NCBI RefSeq assembly: GCF_000423665.1
Contig: NZ_AUIK01000009.1
Span: forward strand, 523,333 to 587,332
Length of the DNA stretch: 64,000 nt
Origin: Solirubrobacter soli DSM 22325
GTDB lineage: Bacteria > Actinomycetota > Thermoleophilia > Solirubrobacterales > Solirubrobacteraceae
Direction of reading: 5' to 3'
A program made the translations under genes and the position numbers. The notes under the pieces were generated by a model, which saw only the letters and a program-made list of their open reading frames with translations, had not been told where the DNA came from and ran no database searches. Position 1 is the stretch's first letter. Every line of letters begins with the position of its first letter. Positions 42,952-52,476 of this stretch are shown here, piece by piece.

Positions 42952-43304
42952 CCGGCGGACTCTAGCCGCCGCCGGAACGATCCCGCCCCCTCCACGCGCG
43001 CGCCCAGCGCACGCACGCGCGCGGTCAGTTCGGCGTCGGAGGTCACGACCGTGTCGCCGGCCGCGACGAGGTCCACGATCTCGTCGTCGGCCGCGTTGCG
43101 CCCGCGGCGCGCCGCGCGGGTGACGGTCACGTGCCCGACCGTGCCGAGCAGGTCGTCGGGGCCGCTGTCGAGCACGATCGTCACCGGCTCGGACGCCCAC
43201 TCGCGCACCTCGTCGACCAGCCGCCGCATGGCGCCTTCGCGGTCGCGCCACCAGCCGTCCGGGCGCGAGCCGATCACGTTCATCGCATCGATCAAAATTT
43301 TCAT
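42948..43304 (-). CDS. NYN-domain ribonuclease-like protein (YacP type)
   Basis: 118 residues. Starts KILIDAMNVIGSRPDGWW with the conserved Asp-x-x-Asn, contains TIVLDSGPDDLL, RRGRNAADDEIVDL with the acidic pair, and DTVVTSDAELTARVRALG; these are the acidic residues of PIN-like NYN nucleases. Probably degrades RNA. Followed by the pyrophosphorylase with a 4-bp overlap and divergent from the unknown gene at 43346. Confidence 0.85.
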   Translation of the reverse strand: MKILIDAMNVIGSRPDGWWRDREGAMRRLVDEVREWASEPVTIVLDSGPDDLLGTVGHVTVTRAARRGRNAADDEIVDLVAAGDTVVTSDAELTARVRALGARVEGAGSFRRRLESAG

Positions 43305-43332
43305 TCAAGTTCCTTGGACGGATGGCCGATGC
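43305..43332 (+). promoter_or_regulatory. Sigma-28/FliA-like promoter
   Basis: TCAAGTTC (43305-43312), 12 bases, then GCCGATGC (43325-43332). This is close to the flagellar sigma-28 consensus (TAAAGTTT-N11-GCCGATAA). Transcription would start near 43340, just before ATG 43346. Confidence 0.45.
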
Positions 43333-43345
43333 GGAGATCAATCCA

Positions 43346-44065
43346 ATGCGCGTCGATACGTCTCTCCTCCAAGGCATCACCGCCGCGAATCAGTCCTCGA
43401 AGGTCACCACGGCCTCGCTGAAGTCGTCCGGCACCACCACTTCGTTCTCGAGCCAGCTCAAGGCGGCTACTGAGAAGGAAACGACCAAGCCCGTTCCCGG
43501 CACAAACTACGCCGAGATCCTGACGGGCCCGCGGGCCGGGCTGTACCTCAACACGAGTGGCGGTCCGCGCGACGGCGAGGCGTTCGTGCTCGTCAAGCAT
43601 GACGGCGCCGAGGATCACATCTACGGCACCGGCGACGACCGCAAGGTCATCCGCGTGAGCGCCGACAAGTCCGACTCGGACTCGTCGGACTCCGGGACGT
43701 CGACCAAGACTTCGAACACCACCGGCTCGACGTCGACCGACAAGGCGCCGGCGGGCGAGAAGACCAAGCAGGTCGATGGTCGCGCGTACGCCGACATCAC
43801 GTCCGGCCCGCGCAAGGACCTCTACCTGAACACGAGCGGCAACGCGCGTGACGGCAAGACGTTCGTCCTGGTCAAGAAGGACGACCGCGAATACCACATC
43901 TACGGCACCGGTAAGAACCGCGAGATCTTCATGGTGAAGGACCCGACGGCCAAGACCGCCGACACCGACACCAACTCCTCCTCCACCACCGACTCCACCG
44001 CGTCGACGACCGACGGCACCACCGCCAACGGGTCGCTCGTCACGAGCAACCCGACGAGTTCCTGA
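43346..44065 (+). CDS. Unknown protein with two 50-residue YAxI-TGPR-LYLNTSG repeats
   Basis: 239 residues from ATG 43346 (GGAG nine bases upstream; ATG 43322 would add eight residues). N-terminus MRVDTSLLQGITAAN ... TSFSSQLKAATE looks like a flagellar-type export start. Two homologous units follow: 52-104 (NYAEILTGPRAGLYLNTSG, then FVLVKHDGAEDHIYGTG) and 144-198 (AYADITSGPRKDLYLNTSG, then FVLVKKDDREYHIYGTG), separated by a Ser/Thr/Asp-rich linker and ended by a Ser/Thr tail. No signal peptide, no cysteine. I know no family name. A sigma-28-like promoter precedes it. The 3' end overlaps the convergent FAD gene by 26 bp. Confidence 0.7.
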   Translation: MRVDTSLLQGITAANQSSKVTTASLKSSGTTTSFSSQLKAATEKETTKPVPGTNYAEILTGPRAGLYLNTSGGPRDGEAFVLVKHDGAEDHIYGTGDDRKVIRVSADKSDSDSSDSGTSTKTSNTTGSTSTDKAPAGEKTKQVDGRAYADITSGPRKDLYLNTSGNARDGKTFVLVKKDDREYHIYGTGKNREIFMVKDPTAKTADTDTNSSSTTDSTASTTDGTTANGSLVTSNPTSS

Positions 44066-45134
44066 TCCTCCCCACAGACAGGGCCGGCGGGATGTCCGCT
44101 CGCCGGCCCAACAACTGATCGGCCACACGCCGGCTCGACGCCGGCCCCAGCGTGATCCCCCACGCACCGTGGCCGCTCGCGATCGCGAGCCCCTCCGCCT
44201 CCGGGAGGGGTCCGAGAAGCGGCCGACCATCCTCCGAACTCGGCCGCGCGCACGCCCGCATTCCTCTCGGCTCGACCCCCTCTAGAGCCGGGAGGAAGCG
44301 GGTCGCGTTCTCAACGATCCTCGGCGCCACCAGTGCCGGGTCCGGCTCTTGGCTCGTGAACGTCGAGCCGACCGCCGAGATCCCCCGCGCCGTCACCGCG
44401 CTGAACAGCACCTCCGGCGCGCCCTCCGCGCTGGTCAACGCCTTGATCCCGGCCTCCTCGAGCACGTGCCGCGGCGCGTCCGCCAACTCGAACTCGACCA
44501 CCAGCCCCCATAAAGCCGAGATAAACGGGAGCAGGCCGTCTTTCAGAACGGCGGGGCTCCACGGGCCGGCCGCGACGGCCACCGCGCCCGCCGGATGGTG
44601 GACGCCGTTGATCGTGACGCCTGTCGCACGGCCGTTTTCGACGTGCGCGAACGCTTCGACGCCGACCTGCAAGGTCGCGCCGGCCTCGTGGGCGCGGATC
44701 GCGAACGCGTTCGCCGCGGCGGCCGGGGGAACAGGTCTGCCGGTCTCCAGCCGCCAGGCGAAGAGGCCGTCGGCGAGCGCGGGTTCGGCGGCGCGCAGGT
44801 CCGCGCCCTCGAGGAGCGTCGGGCGCAGCTCGGGGAACTCCTCCGCGGGTGCCTCGCTCGGCTCCTCCGAGACGAGGAGGAGCCCGACGTGGTCGGCGGG
44901 GAGCTCGAACCCGCGGCCGAGCGTCCGGTAGTGCTCGAGCGACTCCTCGTAGAGGTCGACGAGCGCCGGGTCGAGCGGGTGCTGGACGACGCCGGAGTTG
45001 CGCCCGGACGCGCCCGCGGCGATCGCCGTCCGCTCGTAGAGCACGACGCTCGCGCCGGCCTCGGCGAGGAACGCCGCGAGCGAGCACCCCACGATGCCGC
45101 CGCCGACGACGGCGAAGTCGGGCGAAGGCGTCAT
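44040..45134 (-). CDS. FAD-dependent oxidoreductase (DAO / sarcosine-oxidase-like)
   Basis: 364 residues. Dinucleotide motif FAVVGGGIVGCSLAAFLAEAG then VVLYERTAIAAGASGRNSG, the usual DAO order; C-terminal RACARPSSEDGRPLLGPLP and IASGHGAWGITLGPASSRRVAD close the FAD site. Likely oxidises an amino acid or N-methyl amine. Starts 67 bp after the kinase gene on the same strand, with a conserved 59-bp repeat in between. Confidence 0.88.
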   Translation of the reverse strand: MTPSPDFAVVGGGIVGCSLAAFLAEAGASVVLYERTAIAAGASGRNSGVVQHPLDPALVDLYEESLEHYRTLGRGFELPADHVGLLLVSEEPSEAPAEEFPELRPTLLEGADLRAAEPALADGLFAWRLETGRPVPPAAAANAFAIRAHEAGATLQVGVEAFAHVENGRATGVTINGVHHPAGAVAVAAGPWSPAVLKDGLLPFISALWGLVVEFELADAPRHVLEEAGIKALTSAEGAPEVLFSAVTARGISAVGSTFTSQEPDPALVAPRIVENATRFLPALEGVEPRGMRACARPSSEDGRPLLGPLPEAEGLAIASGHGAWGITLGPASSRRVADQLLGRRADIPPALSVGRIRNSSGCS

Positions 45135-45148
45135 GCCGCGCCGCTCCG

Positions 45149-45201
45149 CGGGATGCCCGAAACCGCAAGGCCGGGGCCGCCGCGGCGGGGGCCGGGCTCC
45201 G

Positions 45202-45207
<6 letters not shown>
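45149..45207 (-). repeat. 59-bp intergenic repeat, copy 1
   Basis: CGGGATGCCCGA (45149-45160), 29 variable bases, GGCCGGGCTCCGTCACGC (45190-45207). The TCA inside the right part is the stop codon of the kinase gene. An element with the same ends, the same 29-base interval and the same position relative to a minus-strand stop is at 61033-61091. Confidence 0.65.
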
Positions 45208-46461
<1,254 letters not shown>

Positions 46462-46474
46462 GATGCGGACCAGT

Positions 46475-47443
46475 ATGGACGACGCCGACGCGCTCGCGGG
46501 CCTGAGACTGCTCGTTGCCGGCGGGGACCTCGCCGCCGTCCAGGTGGCGCAGGCCCGCCTGGCCGCGCTGGGAGCCGACGCGACCGCGCTCGCGGGGGAC
46601 GTCGAGGCGCTCGCCCGCGCCGCGACCGCCGCGCCACCCGCCGCGATCATCGCGGTCGACGCCACCGAGCGGCAATTGCGCGACCGCCTGGACCCGTTCG
46701 ACCTCAAGCAGGGCCCGCCGGTGATCGGCCTGCGGGCGATCTCCGCGGCCGACGAGGAGCTTGGCGCGGTCGCGGCGGGACGGTTGCGCGCGGTGATCGG
46801 CCAGCGTGGCCTGCGCGCCCGCCAGGCGGAGCTCGAGGCCGCCCTCGCCGCGCAGGCCCTCACCCGCCGGCGCGACGCCGCGGCCGCCCAGGAGGAGCTC
46901 CTGCAACGGCTCTTGCGCGCGGCCGGCTACCGCGACGACAACACCCACGAGCACACGCAGCGCGTCGCCGACCTCGCCGCCCGCCTCGCCCGCGAACTCT
47001 CGCTCCCGGACCGCCAGGTCGCGCTCGTCCATCGCGCCGCCCCGCTGCACGACATCGGCAAGATCGCGATCCCGGACTCGATCCTCCTCAAGCCTGGACG
47101 TTTGACCGAGGAGGAGTTCGAGGTCGTCAAAACGCACGCCGTGCTCGGTGCGCGGGTGCTGCAGGGAGGCGACTCGGACGTCATCCAGACGGCGGAGGCG
47201 ATCGCCCGCCACCACCACGAACGCTGGGACGGCCGCGGCTACCCGGGCGGCCTGGCGGGCGACGCGATCCCGCTTCCGGCGCGGCTCGTGCACCTCGCCG
47301 ACGTCTTCGACATCCTCGTCCACGAGCGCCCGTACAAGGAGTCCTGGACGGTCGAGGCCGCGGTCGCGGAGATCGAGCGCGGAGCCGGCACCGACTTCGA
47401 TCCGGCCGTCGTACGCGCGTTCCTCCGATCGATCGACACGTAG
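46475..47443 (+). CDS. HD-GYP phosphodiesterase with degenerate receiver domain
   Basis: 322 residues from ATG 46475. Residues 9-110 look like a receiver domain without acidic pocket (GLRLLVAGGDLAAVQVAQARL, AAIIAVDATERQL); a coiled-coil linker (112-150) leads to the HD-GYP domain: His160, HDIGKIAIPDSILLKPG (192 on), His221 and HHHERWDGRGYPGGL (246 on). The HHExxDGxGYP motif predicts c-di-GMP hydrolysis. Shares a very short divergent gap with the kinase gene, which carries a related pseudo-receiver at its other end; a joint pathway is inferred. Confidence 0.9.
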   Translation: MDDADALAGLRLLVAGGDLAAVQVAQARLAALGADATALAGDVEALARAATAAPPAAIIAVDATERQLRDRLDPFDLKQGPPVIGLRAISAADEELGAVAAGRLRAVIGQRGLRARQAELEAALAAQALTRRRDAAAAQEELLQRLLRAAGYRDDNTHEHTQRVADLAARLARELSLPDRQVALVHRAAPLHDIGKIAIPDSILLKPGRLTEEEFEVVKTHAVLGARVLQGGDSDVIQTAEAIARHHHERWDGRGYPGGLAGDAIPLPARLVHLADVFDILVHERPYKESWTVEAAVAEIERGAGTDFDPAVVRAFLRSIDT

Positions 47444-47490
47444 ACGCCTAGACGCTCCAGCTTCTGAGAGGTCTGCCGATTACGGGGGGC

Positions 47491-50400
47491 GTGAGCCCTC
47501 GGATTCGCATATTCCTCCTGACCCTGCTGACCGCGCTGGTCATCGCTCCCGCCCAGGCATCGGCGGCCACCAGCGCGTGCGGCAACGACCTCGGACCCTA
47601 CGCCCCCGCCTCGCAGGACCAGACCGTCGTCTCCAACTCGAACTGGCAGGTCGGCACCCCCGCGGGCTCGGTCGACATCCCGCTCGTCGGCAACAACGTC
47701 GACGCGTTCGAGTACAAGGTCAACTGCGGCACCTCGACCGTCGTCAACGGCTCGTCCGGCACGGCGACGGTGACCGCCCAGGGCATCATCCGCTTCACGC
47801 ACCGCGCTCGCGACTCGGTCACGTCCACGTGGACCGACTGGGTCGACGAGTTCGTGCGCATCGACTCCGTCGACCCGGTCAACACGACCCCGGTGATCAG
47901 CTCCAACTGGCGCCGCGGCCCCGCGATCTTCCCGGTCACCGCGACCGACGCGACCTCCCCGTCGCACGCCGAGTGGCGCGTCGACGGCGGGTCGTGGAAC
48001 TCCACCGGCACCGCGACGATCGTCGGCACCGGCCCGCACACGGTCGACACCGCGGCCGTCGACTCCGCGGGCAACCGCAAGGAGATCACCTACACGGTCA
48101 ACATCGACGACGTCGCCCCGACCGACACGACCGACACGGCGCCCGTCGGCTGGCAGCCGAACGCGGTCGACCTCACCGTCGACGGCACCGACACGGACTC
48201 CGGCATCGACCACGTCGAGTGGCAGATCGACTCCAACCCGCCCGGCTCCGGCCCCGACGGCACGATCGTCTCGATCAACACGCAGGGCCAGCACACCTTC
48301 CGCACCCGCGTCGTGGACGAGGTCGGCAACGTCTCCCTCTGGCGCTCGCAGGCCGTGTGGGTGAACATCGCCGGCCCGATCGACGAGACCGCCGTGCCGA
48401 CGACGTGGTACACGACCCCGACCGTCAACGTCGACATCACCGGCACCGACAACCTCAACCGCGATCTCGCCCGCATCCAGTGGAAGATCGACGGCCAGCC
48501 CGGCGGTGACGTCACCAACCCCGTCAACAGCACGGTCCCGGTGACGATCTCCGGCGACGGGACGCACCACCTCGAGGTGCGCATGACCGACGTCGACAAC
48601 CGCGTCCTGGACTGGCACACGCACCTGGTCAAGATCGACACGGTCACCCCGATCGACCTGACCACGATCGCGGCCGGCTGGCTCCCGCTCTCGTCGCTGA
48701 ACGTCAACGTGCGCGGCACCGACACCTACTCCGACATCCAGCGGGTGGAGTGGCGCATCGACGGCGGCAACGTCGGCTCGGCGACCTCCGATCAGCACGA
48801 CGTGACGGTCTCCGGCGACGGCGTCCACACGCTCGAGACCCGCGTGATCGACAACGCCGGCCTGGCCAGCGCCTGGGTCCCGCGCACGATCAAGCTCGAC
48901 GCGACCGCGCCGACCAACCTCACCCCGGTCGCGCCCACCGGCTGGCGCAACACGCCCTACTCCGTCGTCCTCGACGGCGCGGACGCGCTGTCCGGCGTCG
49001 CCAGCGTCGGCTGGAAGATCCAGCTGCAGGGCATGGCCGAGAGCGGCGAGAGCGTCGGCTCCGCCGGCCATGAGACCGCGACGATCAATCAGGACGGCAC
49101 GCACATCCTCAGCACCCGCGTGCGCGACATCGGCGGCACCACGTCCGCCTGGCGCACCGAGGTCATCCAGATCGACCGTGTGCTGCCGACCGACAACACG
49201 AGCTATCCGAGCTCGACGGTCTCCAACCGCCACGTCATCAACTTCAACCCGGCGGACGACCGCTCCGGCGTCGCCGCGATCGAGTGGAAGCTCGACGGCG
49301 GCACGGTCAAGACCAACCCGGCCGTGACCATCTCGGGCGAGGGCGACCACCAGCTCGAGGTCCGCGTCCGCGACAACGCCGGCAACTACAGCGCCTGGGC
49401 GACGCACACGATCACGGTCGTGCTCCCGCCCGACTCGACGCCGCCGGACGACAACACGAACATCCCGACGCAGTGGCGCACGGCCGCCTACAACGTCACC
49501 GTCGCCGCGTCGGATGACATCGACGGCGTCGGCGTGGACTACGTCGAGTGGCGCCTGGACGACGACGCGATCCAGAACGGCCCGGCCGGCTCCCAGTTCC
49601 TCGTGACCGCCGACGGCGTCCACACCGTCGACACGCGGGTGTGGGACAAGGCCGGCAACCACACCGACTGGAAGACGCAGACGCTGTCGATCGACAAGAC
49701 GCGTCCGACGGACTCGAGTTCGATCGCCACCGGCTGGCAGAACTCGCGCACGATAACGTTCTCGGCCGCCGACGCGACCTCGGGCGTTGATCGCATCACC
49801 TACGACATCTCCGGGCCTTCGCCGGTCACGGGCACGATCGTCGGCGCCACCGGCGGGGTCACCCTCGCCACCGACGGCGCCTACACGATCAGCTACAGCA
49901 TCTACGACGTCGCCGGCCAGCGCCTGAACCGCTCGGTGATCTATAAGGCCGACACGGTGAACCCGGTGAACACGAGCGCCGCGGCGCCGGCCACCTGGCA
50001 GACGCCGTCGCTCTCGCTCCCGCTCACGGGCACCGACGCCTCGTCCGGGTTCGACCACGGCGAGTGGCGCGTCAACGGCGGTCCCACGCAAAGCGGCTCG
50101 ACCGCGCTCGTCACCTCCGAGGGCACGCAGAGCTTCGAGACCCGCGTCGTCGACAAGGCGGGCAACGCCTCGCCGTGGCGGCCGGAGACCATCAAGGTCG
50201 ACCACACCGCTCCGACGAACACGACCGGCCTCCCGACCTCGCCGTGGCGCAACTCCGACTACGTGCGGACGATCACCGGCGTCGATGCCGCCTCCGGCGT
50301 GCAGCGGGTCGAGTACTCGCTCGACGGCGGGGCGACGCAGACCAACGGCAACGTGACGATCACGGACGAAGGCGTGCACACGCTCGCGTCGCGGATCGTC

Positions 50401-51288
50401 GACAACGCCGGCAACATCTCTCCCTGGCGGACGGACACGATCGGGATCGACCGCACGGTCCCGGCACTGTCGGCCGACTGCGGGACGACCTCCTGGCGCA
50501 ACACGCAGCCGACGTGCTCGGTCGCCGCGACCGGCGGGCTCTCGGGCCTGGCAGGCGTGACGGCGGATGGCAACTCGGTCGTCGACGGCGCCTACGGCGT
50601 GCCCGGCCAGGGCGCGCAGACGATCCACTTCCGTGCCGTGGACGGCGCGGGCAACGAGTCGGTCGCGACGGCCGAGGTCAAGGTCGACACGACCGCCCCG
50701 TCCCCCGCGGTCAACTGCGTGGCGGACAGCGCCTCGGGCTGGACCTGCACCGCCACCGCGAGCGACGCCGTCTCCGGCGTGTCCGGCATGGCCTACTCGG
50801 TCGACGGTGCGGCTCCGGTCGCGCTCAACAGCGGCGACTCCTTCACGGTCGCCAAGGGCTCTTTGACGGTCTACGCGTCCGATGTGGCCGGCAACGGTGC
50901 GGCCTCGAAGGCCGTCACGCTCGCCGACCGCTCGACCCCGGCGCCCGCGCCGACCCCGCGCGTCCGCAGCGAGGCCGTCCTGCTGCGCAAGGGCGGTGCC
51001 GCCGCCGCGCGCCTGGTCGGCCAGCTCTCGATCGCGTCGCTGCCGGCCTCGACCACGGTCGACCTGCGCCCGCTCGCGATCGGCAAGGGCTCCTTCCAGT
51101 TCGTCTTCAAGATCACCACCGGCAGCAAGACCAAGACGGTCACCAAGACCCAGGCGGTCAAGTCGGGCTATTCGACGCGGATCAGCATCAAGCTGCCCGC
51201 CTCGGCCAAGCTCTCGGTGTCGCTCTCGGTCAAGCGCAAGCAGGGCAAGCGCTACGTCGAGTACGCGACGGGCTCGGCCAAGCTCTGA
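47491..51288 (+). CDS. Large secreted protein with about 13 tandem Ig-like/OmpL47-type repeats
   Basis: 1265 residues from GTG 47491, with signal peptide (MSPRIRIFLLTLLTALVIAP ... ASA). The body is about 13 repeats of 85-100 residues; each opens with a linker such as DTTAPTNTTP-like P-T-N/D-x-T, a W-[RQ]-[NT] turn, D-A-x-S-G-[VI]-x-x-[VI]-E-[WY]-x-[ILV]-D-G and closes with G-x-H-x-[LV]-x-[TS]-R-[VI]-x-D-x-A-G-N. The last repeat is followed by a 105-residue basic end (LLRKGG ... RKQGKRYVEYATGSAKL) rich in Lys. This pattern is that of cell-surface stalk or adhesin proteins. Two cysteines near the N-terminus may form a disulphide. No anchor motif recognised. Confidence 0.88.
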   Translation: MSPRIRIFLLTLLTALVIAPAQASAATSACGNDLGPYAPASQDQTVVSNSNWQVGTPAGSVDIPLVGNNVDAFEYKVNCGTSTVVNGSSGTATVTAQGIIRFTHRARDSVTSTWTDWVDEFVRIDSVDPVNTTPVISSNWRRGPAIFPVTATDATSPSHAEWRVDGGSWNSTGTATIVGTGPHTVDTAAVDSAGNRKEITYTVNIDDVAPTDTTDTAPVGWQPNAVDLTVDGTDTDSGIDHVEWQIDSNPPGSGPDGTIVSINTQGQHTFRTRVVDEVGNVSLWRSQAVWVNIAGPIDETAVPTTWYTTPTVNVDITGTDNLNRDLARIQWKIDGQPGGDVTNPVNSTVPVTISGDGTHHLEVRMTDVDNRVLDWHTHLVKIDTVTPIDLTTIAAGWLPLSSLNVNVRGTDTYSDIQRVEWRIDGGNVGSATSDQHDVTVSGDGVHTLETRVIDNAGLASAWVPRTIKLDATAPTNLTPVAPTGWRNTPYSVVLDGADALSGVASVGWKIQLQGMAESGESVGSAGHETATINQDGTHILSTRVRDIGGTTSAWRTEVIQIDRVLPTDNTSYPSSTVSNRHVINFNPADDRSGVAAIEWKLDGGTVKTNPAVTISGEGDHQLEVRVRDNAGNYSAWATHTITVVLPPDSTPPDDNTNIPTQWRTAAYNVTVAASDDIDGVGVDYVEWRLDDDAIQNGPAGSQFLVTADGVHTVDTRVWDKAGNHTDWKTQTLSIDKTRPTDSSSIATGWQNSRTITFSAADATSGVDRITYDISGPSPVTGTIVGATGGVTLATDGAYTISYSIYDVAGQRLNRSVIYKADTVNPVNTSAAAPATWQTPSLSLPLTGTDASSGFDHGEWRVNGGPTQSGSTALVTSEGTQSFETRVVDKAGNASPWRPETIKVDHTAPTNTTGLPTSPWRNSDYVRTITGVDAASGVQRVEYSLDGGATQTNGNVTITDEGVHTLASRIVDNAGNISPWRTDTIGIDRTVPALSADCGTTSWRNTQPTCSVAATGGLSGLAGVTADGNSVVDGAYGVPGQGAQTIHFRAVDGAGNESVATAEVKVDTTAPSPAVNCVADSASGWTCTATASDAVSGVSGMAYSVDGAAPVALNSGDSFTVAKGSLTVYASDVAGNGAASKAVTLADRSTPAPAPTPRVRSEAVLLRKGGAAAARLVGQLSIASLPASTTVDLRPLAIGKGSFQFVFKITTGSKTKTVTKTQAVKSGYSTRISIKLPASAKLSVSLSVKRKQGKRYVEYATGSAKL

Positions 51289-51311
51289 CATTTCATGGTT
51301 GACGTCCCCGG

Positions 51312-51339
51312 CTCGCTTGCAACAATTGCCGCAAGCGAG
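51312..51339. promoter_or_regulatory. 9-bp inverted repeat upstream of USP-like gene
   Basis: CTCGCTTGC (51312-51320) and GCAAGCGAG (51331-51339) are perfect inverted arms around AACAATTGCC. It lies 23 bp after the large surface-protein gene and 18 bp before the next start, so it may be that gene's terminator or an operator for the USP-like gene. Confidence 0.5.
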
Positions 51340-51357
51340 TTAGGGAGCGTGTCCCAT

Positions 51358-51798
51358 ATGTCTGACCCGGCCAGGGTTCTCGTCGTCGCCAACAAGACCG
51401 CCGCGACACCGGCGCTGATCGAGGCGGTCCGCGAGCGGGCGTCCCGCGGCCCGGCGTCCTTCACGCTGCTGATCCCGAACCCGGCTCACGGCCTGCACGC
51501 GTTCGTCGATCCGGAGGATCAGGAGCGCAACGAGGCCGAGCAGACGCTGGAGCTGGCGCTGCCGCTGCTCGAGCGCGCCGCCGGTGCGCCGGTCGAGGGG
51601 ATGATCGGCGTGCCCGAGCCGCTCGCCGCGATCCAGGACGCGATCAACATCCACGGCTTCGACGAGCTGATCATCTCGACGCTGCCGCAGCGGGTGTCGA
51701 AGTGGCTCAAGCTCGACCTGCCGTCGAAGGCCGCGGGGTTGGGGCTGCCGGTCACGACCGTGATCGCGTCCAGCCGTGAGAAGGCGGGGGTGGCGTAA
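51358..51798 (+). CDS. Universal-stress-like protein
   Basis: 146 residues from ATG 51358 (GGGAG upstream). Alpha/beta Rossmann-type pattern: ARVLVVANKTAATPALIEAV, FTLLIPNPAHGL, AQTLELALPLLERAAGAPVEGMIG and DELIISTLPQRVSKWLKLDLP, ending VTTVIAS. This matches USP-like proteins, but the ATP-binding G-x-x-G-x9-G-S motif of true ATP-binding USPs is absent, so it is probably of the non-ATP type. A second USP follows at 51984 after a tiny membrane-peptide gene. Confidence 0.75.
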   Translation: MSDPARVLVVANKTAATPALIEAVRERASRGPASFTLLIPNPAHGLHAFVDPEDQERNEAEQTLELALPLLERAAGAPVEGMIGVPEPLAAIQDAINIHGFDELIISTLPQRVSKWLKLDLPSKAAGLGLPVTTVIASSREKAGVA

Positions 51799-51816
51799 CC
51801 CCGTAAAGCGGGGGGT

Positions 51817-51838
51817 CCGGGGGGCGGCAGCCCCCCGG
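51817..51838 (+). terminator. G+C-rich hairpin after USP-like gene
   Basis: CCGGGGGGC (51817-51825), loop GGCA, GCCCCCCGG (51830-51838), 19 bases after the stop; preceded by a smaller CCCCG/CGGGG hairpin at about 51799. Confidence 0.6.
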
Positions 51839-51858
51839 TCAAATACCCTGAGAGGCGG

Positions 51859-51942
51859 ATGACCCGCCTCTGGATCGCTATGCAGGTGATCATCGTGGTC
51901 TGCGTGATCGCGAGCCTGATCATCGCCGCCATCAAGCTCTGA
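51859..51942 (+). CDS. 27-residue membrane peptide
   Basis: ATG 51859 with GAGAGG a few bases upstream, 27 codons, TGA 51940-51942. Sequence MTRLWIAMQVIIVVCVIASL plus IIAAIKL: a short positive head, one hydrophobic helix and a terminal Lys. It fills the gap between two USP-family genes on the same strand. Function unknown; similar in style to the 30-residue gene at 41327. Confidence 0.55.
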   Translation: MTRLWIAMQVIIVVCVIASLIIAAIKL

Positions 51943-51983
51943 ACCTGCGCGTCGCGGCACGGCCGCGACCTATGATCGCGCTC

Positions 51984-52427
51984 ATGTTCCGATCCATCGT
52001 CGTGGGTACCGACGGCTCGGACACGGCCAAGAAGGCCGTCGACGAGGCGATCGACCTCGCCAAGGCGGTCGGCGCCGCCCTGTGCGTCGTCTCGGCCTAC
52101 GAGCCCGTGTCCAAGGCCCGCCTGCGCGACGAGGCGCGCCAGACCCCCGCGGACCTGCAGTGGATGGTCAACCCGCGCGAGGAGGTCGACGCGACGTTGT
52201 CCGACGCCGCCGACCTGGTCCGCGCCGCCGGCGTGGAGGTCGAGACCTTCGCCCGCGAGGGCTCACCCGCCGACGCGATCCTCGACGTCGCCGAGGAACG
52301 CGACGCCGACCTGATCATCGTCGGCAACAAGGGCATGACCGGCGCCCGCCGCTTCCTCCTGGGCTCGGTGCCGAACAAGGTGTCGCATCACGCTCCGTGT
52401 TCGGTCCTGATCATCAGGACGACGTAG
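51984..52427 (+). CDS. Universal stress protein, ATP-binding type
   Basis: 147 residues from ATG 51984 (MFRSIVVGTDGSDTAKKAVD; ATG 51972 would add four residues). The N-terminal V-G-x-D-G-S and the motif IIVGNKGMTGARRFLLGSV followed by SHHAPCSVLII are the ATP-binding G-x2-G-x9-G-[ST] signature. Cytosolic stress-related nucleotide-binding protein. Third in a cluster with the USP-like gene and the 27-residue peptide. Confidence 0.92.
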   Translation: MFRSIVVGTDGSDTAKKAVDEAIDLAKAVGAALCVVSAYEPVSKARLRDEARQTPADLQWMVNPREEVDATLSDAADLVRAAGVEVETFAREGSPADAILDVAEERDADLIIVGNKGMTGARRFLLGSVPNKVSHHAPCSVLIIRTT

Positions 52428-52476
52428 CGCCGCCCTTAAGGTCGGATGATCGGGGTGGGGCGGAGGGGATGTCCCC

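Noticed and set aside
47239..51291. A 1350-codon open frame on the minus strand
   Set aside because: Mirror of the repeat surface protein; no signal, motif or ribosome site, while the plus strand has a signal peptide and regular repeats.
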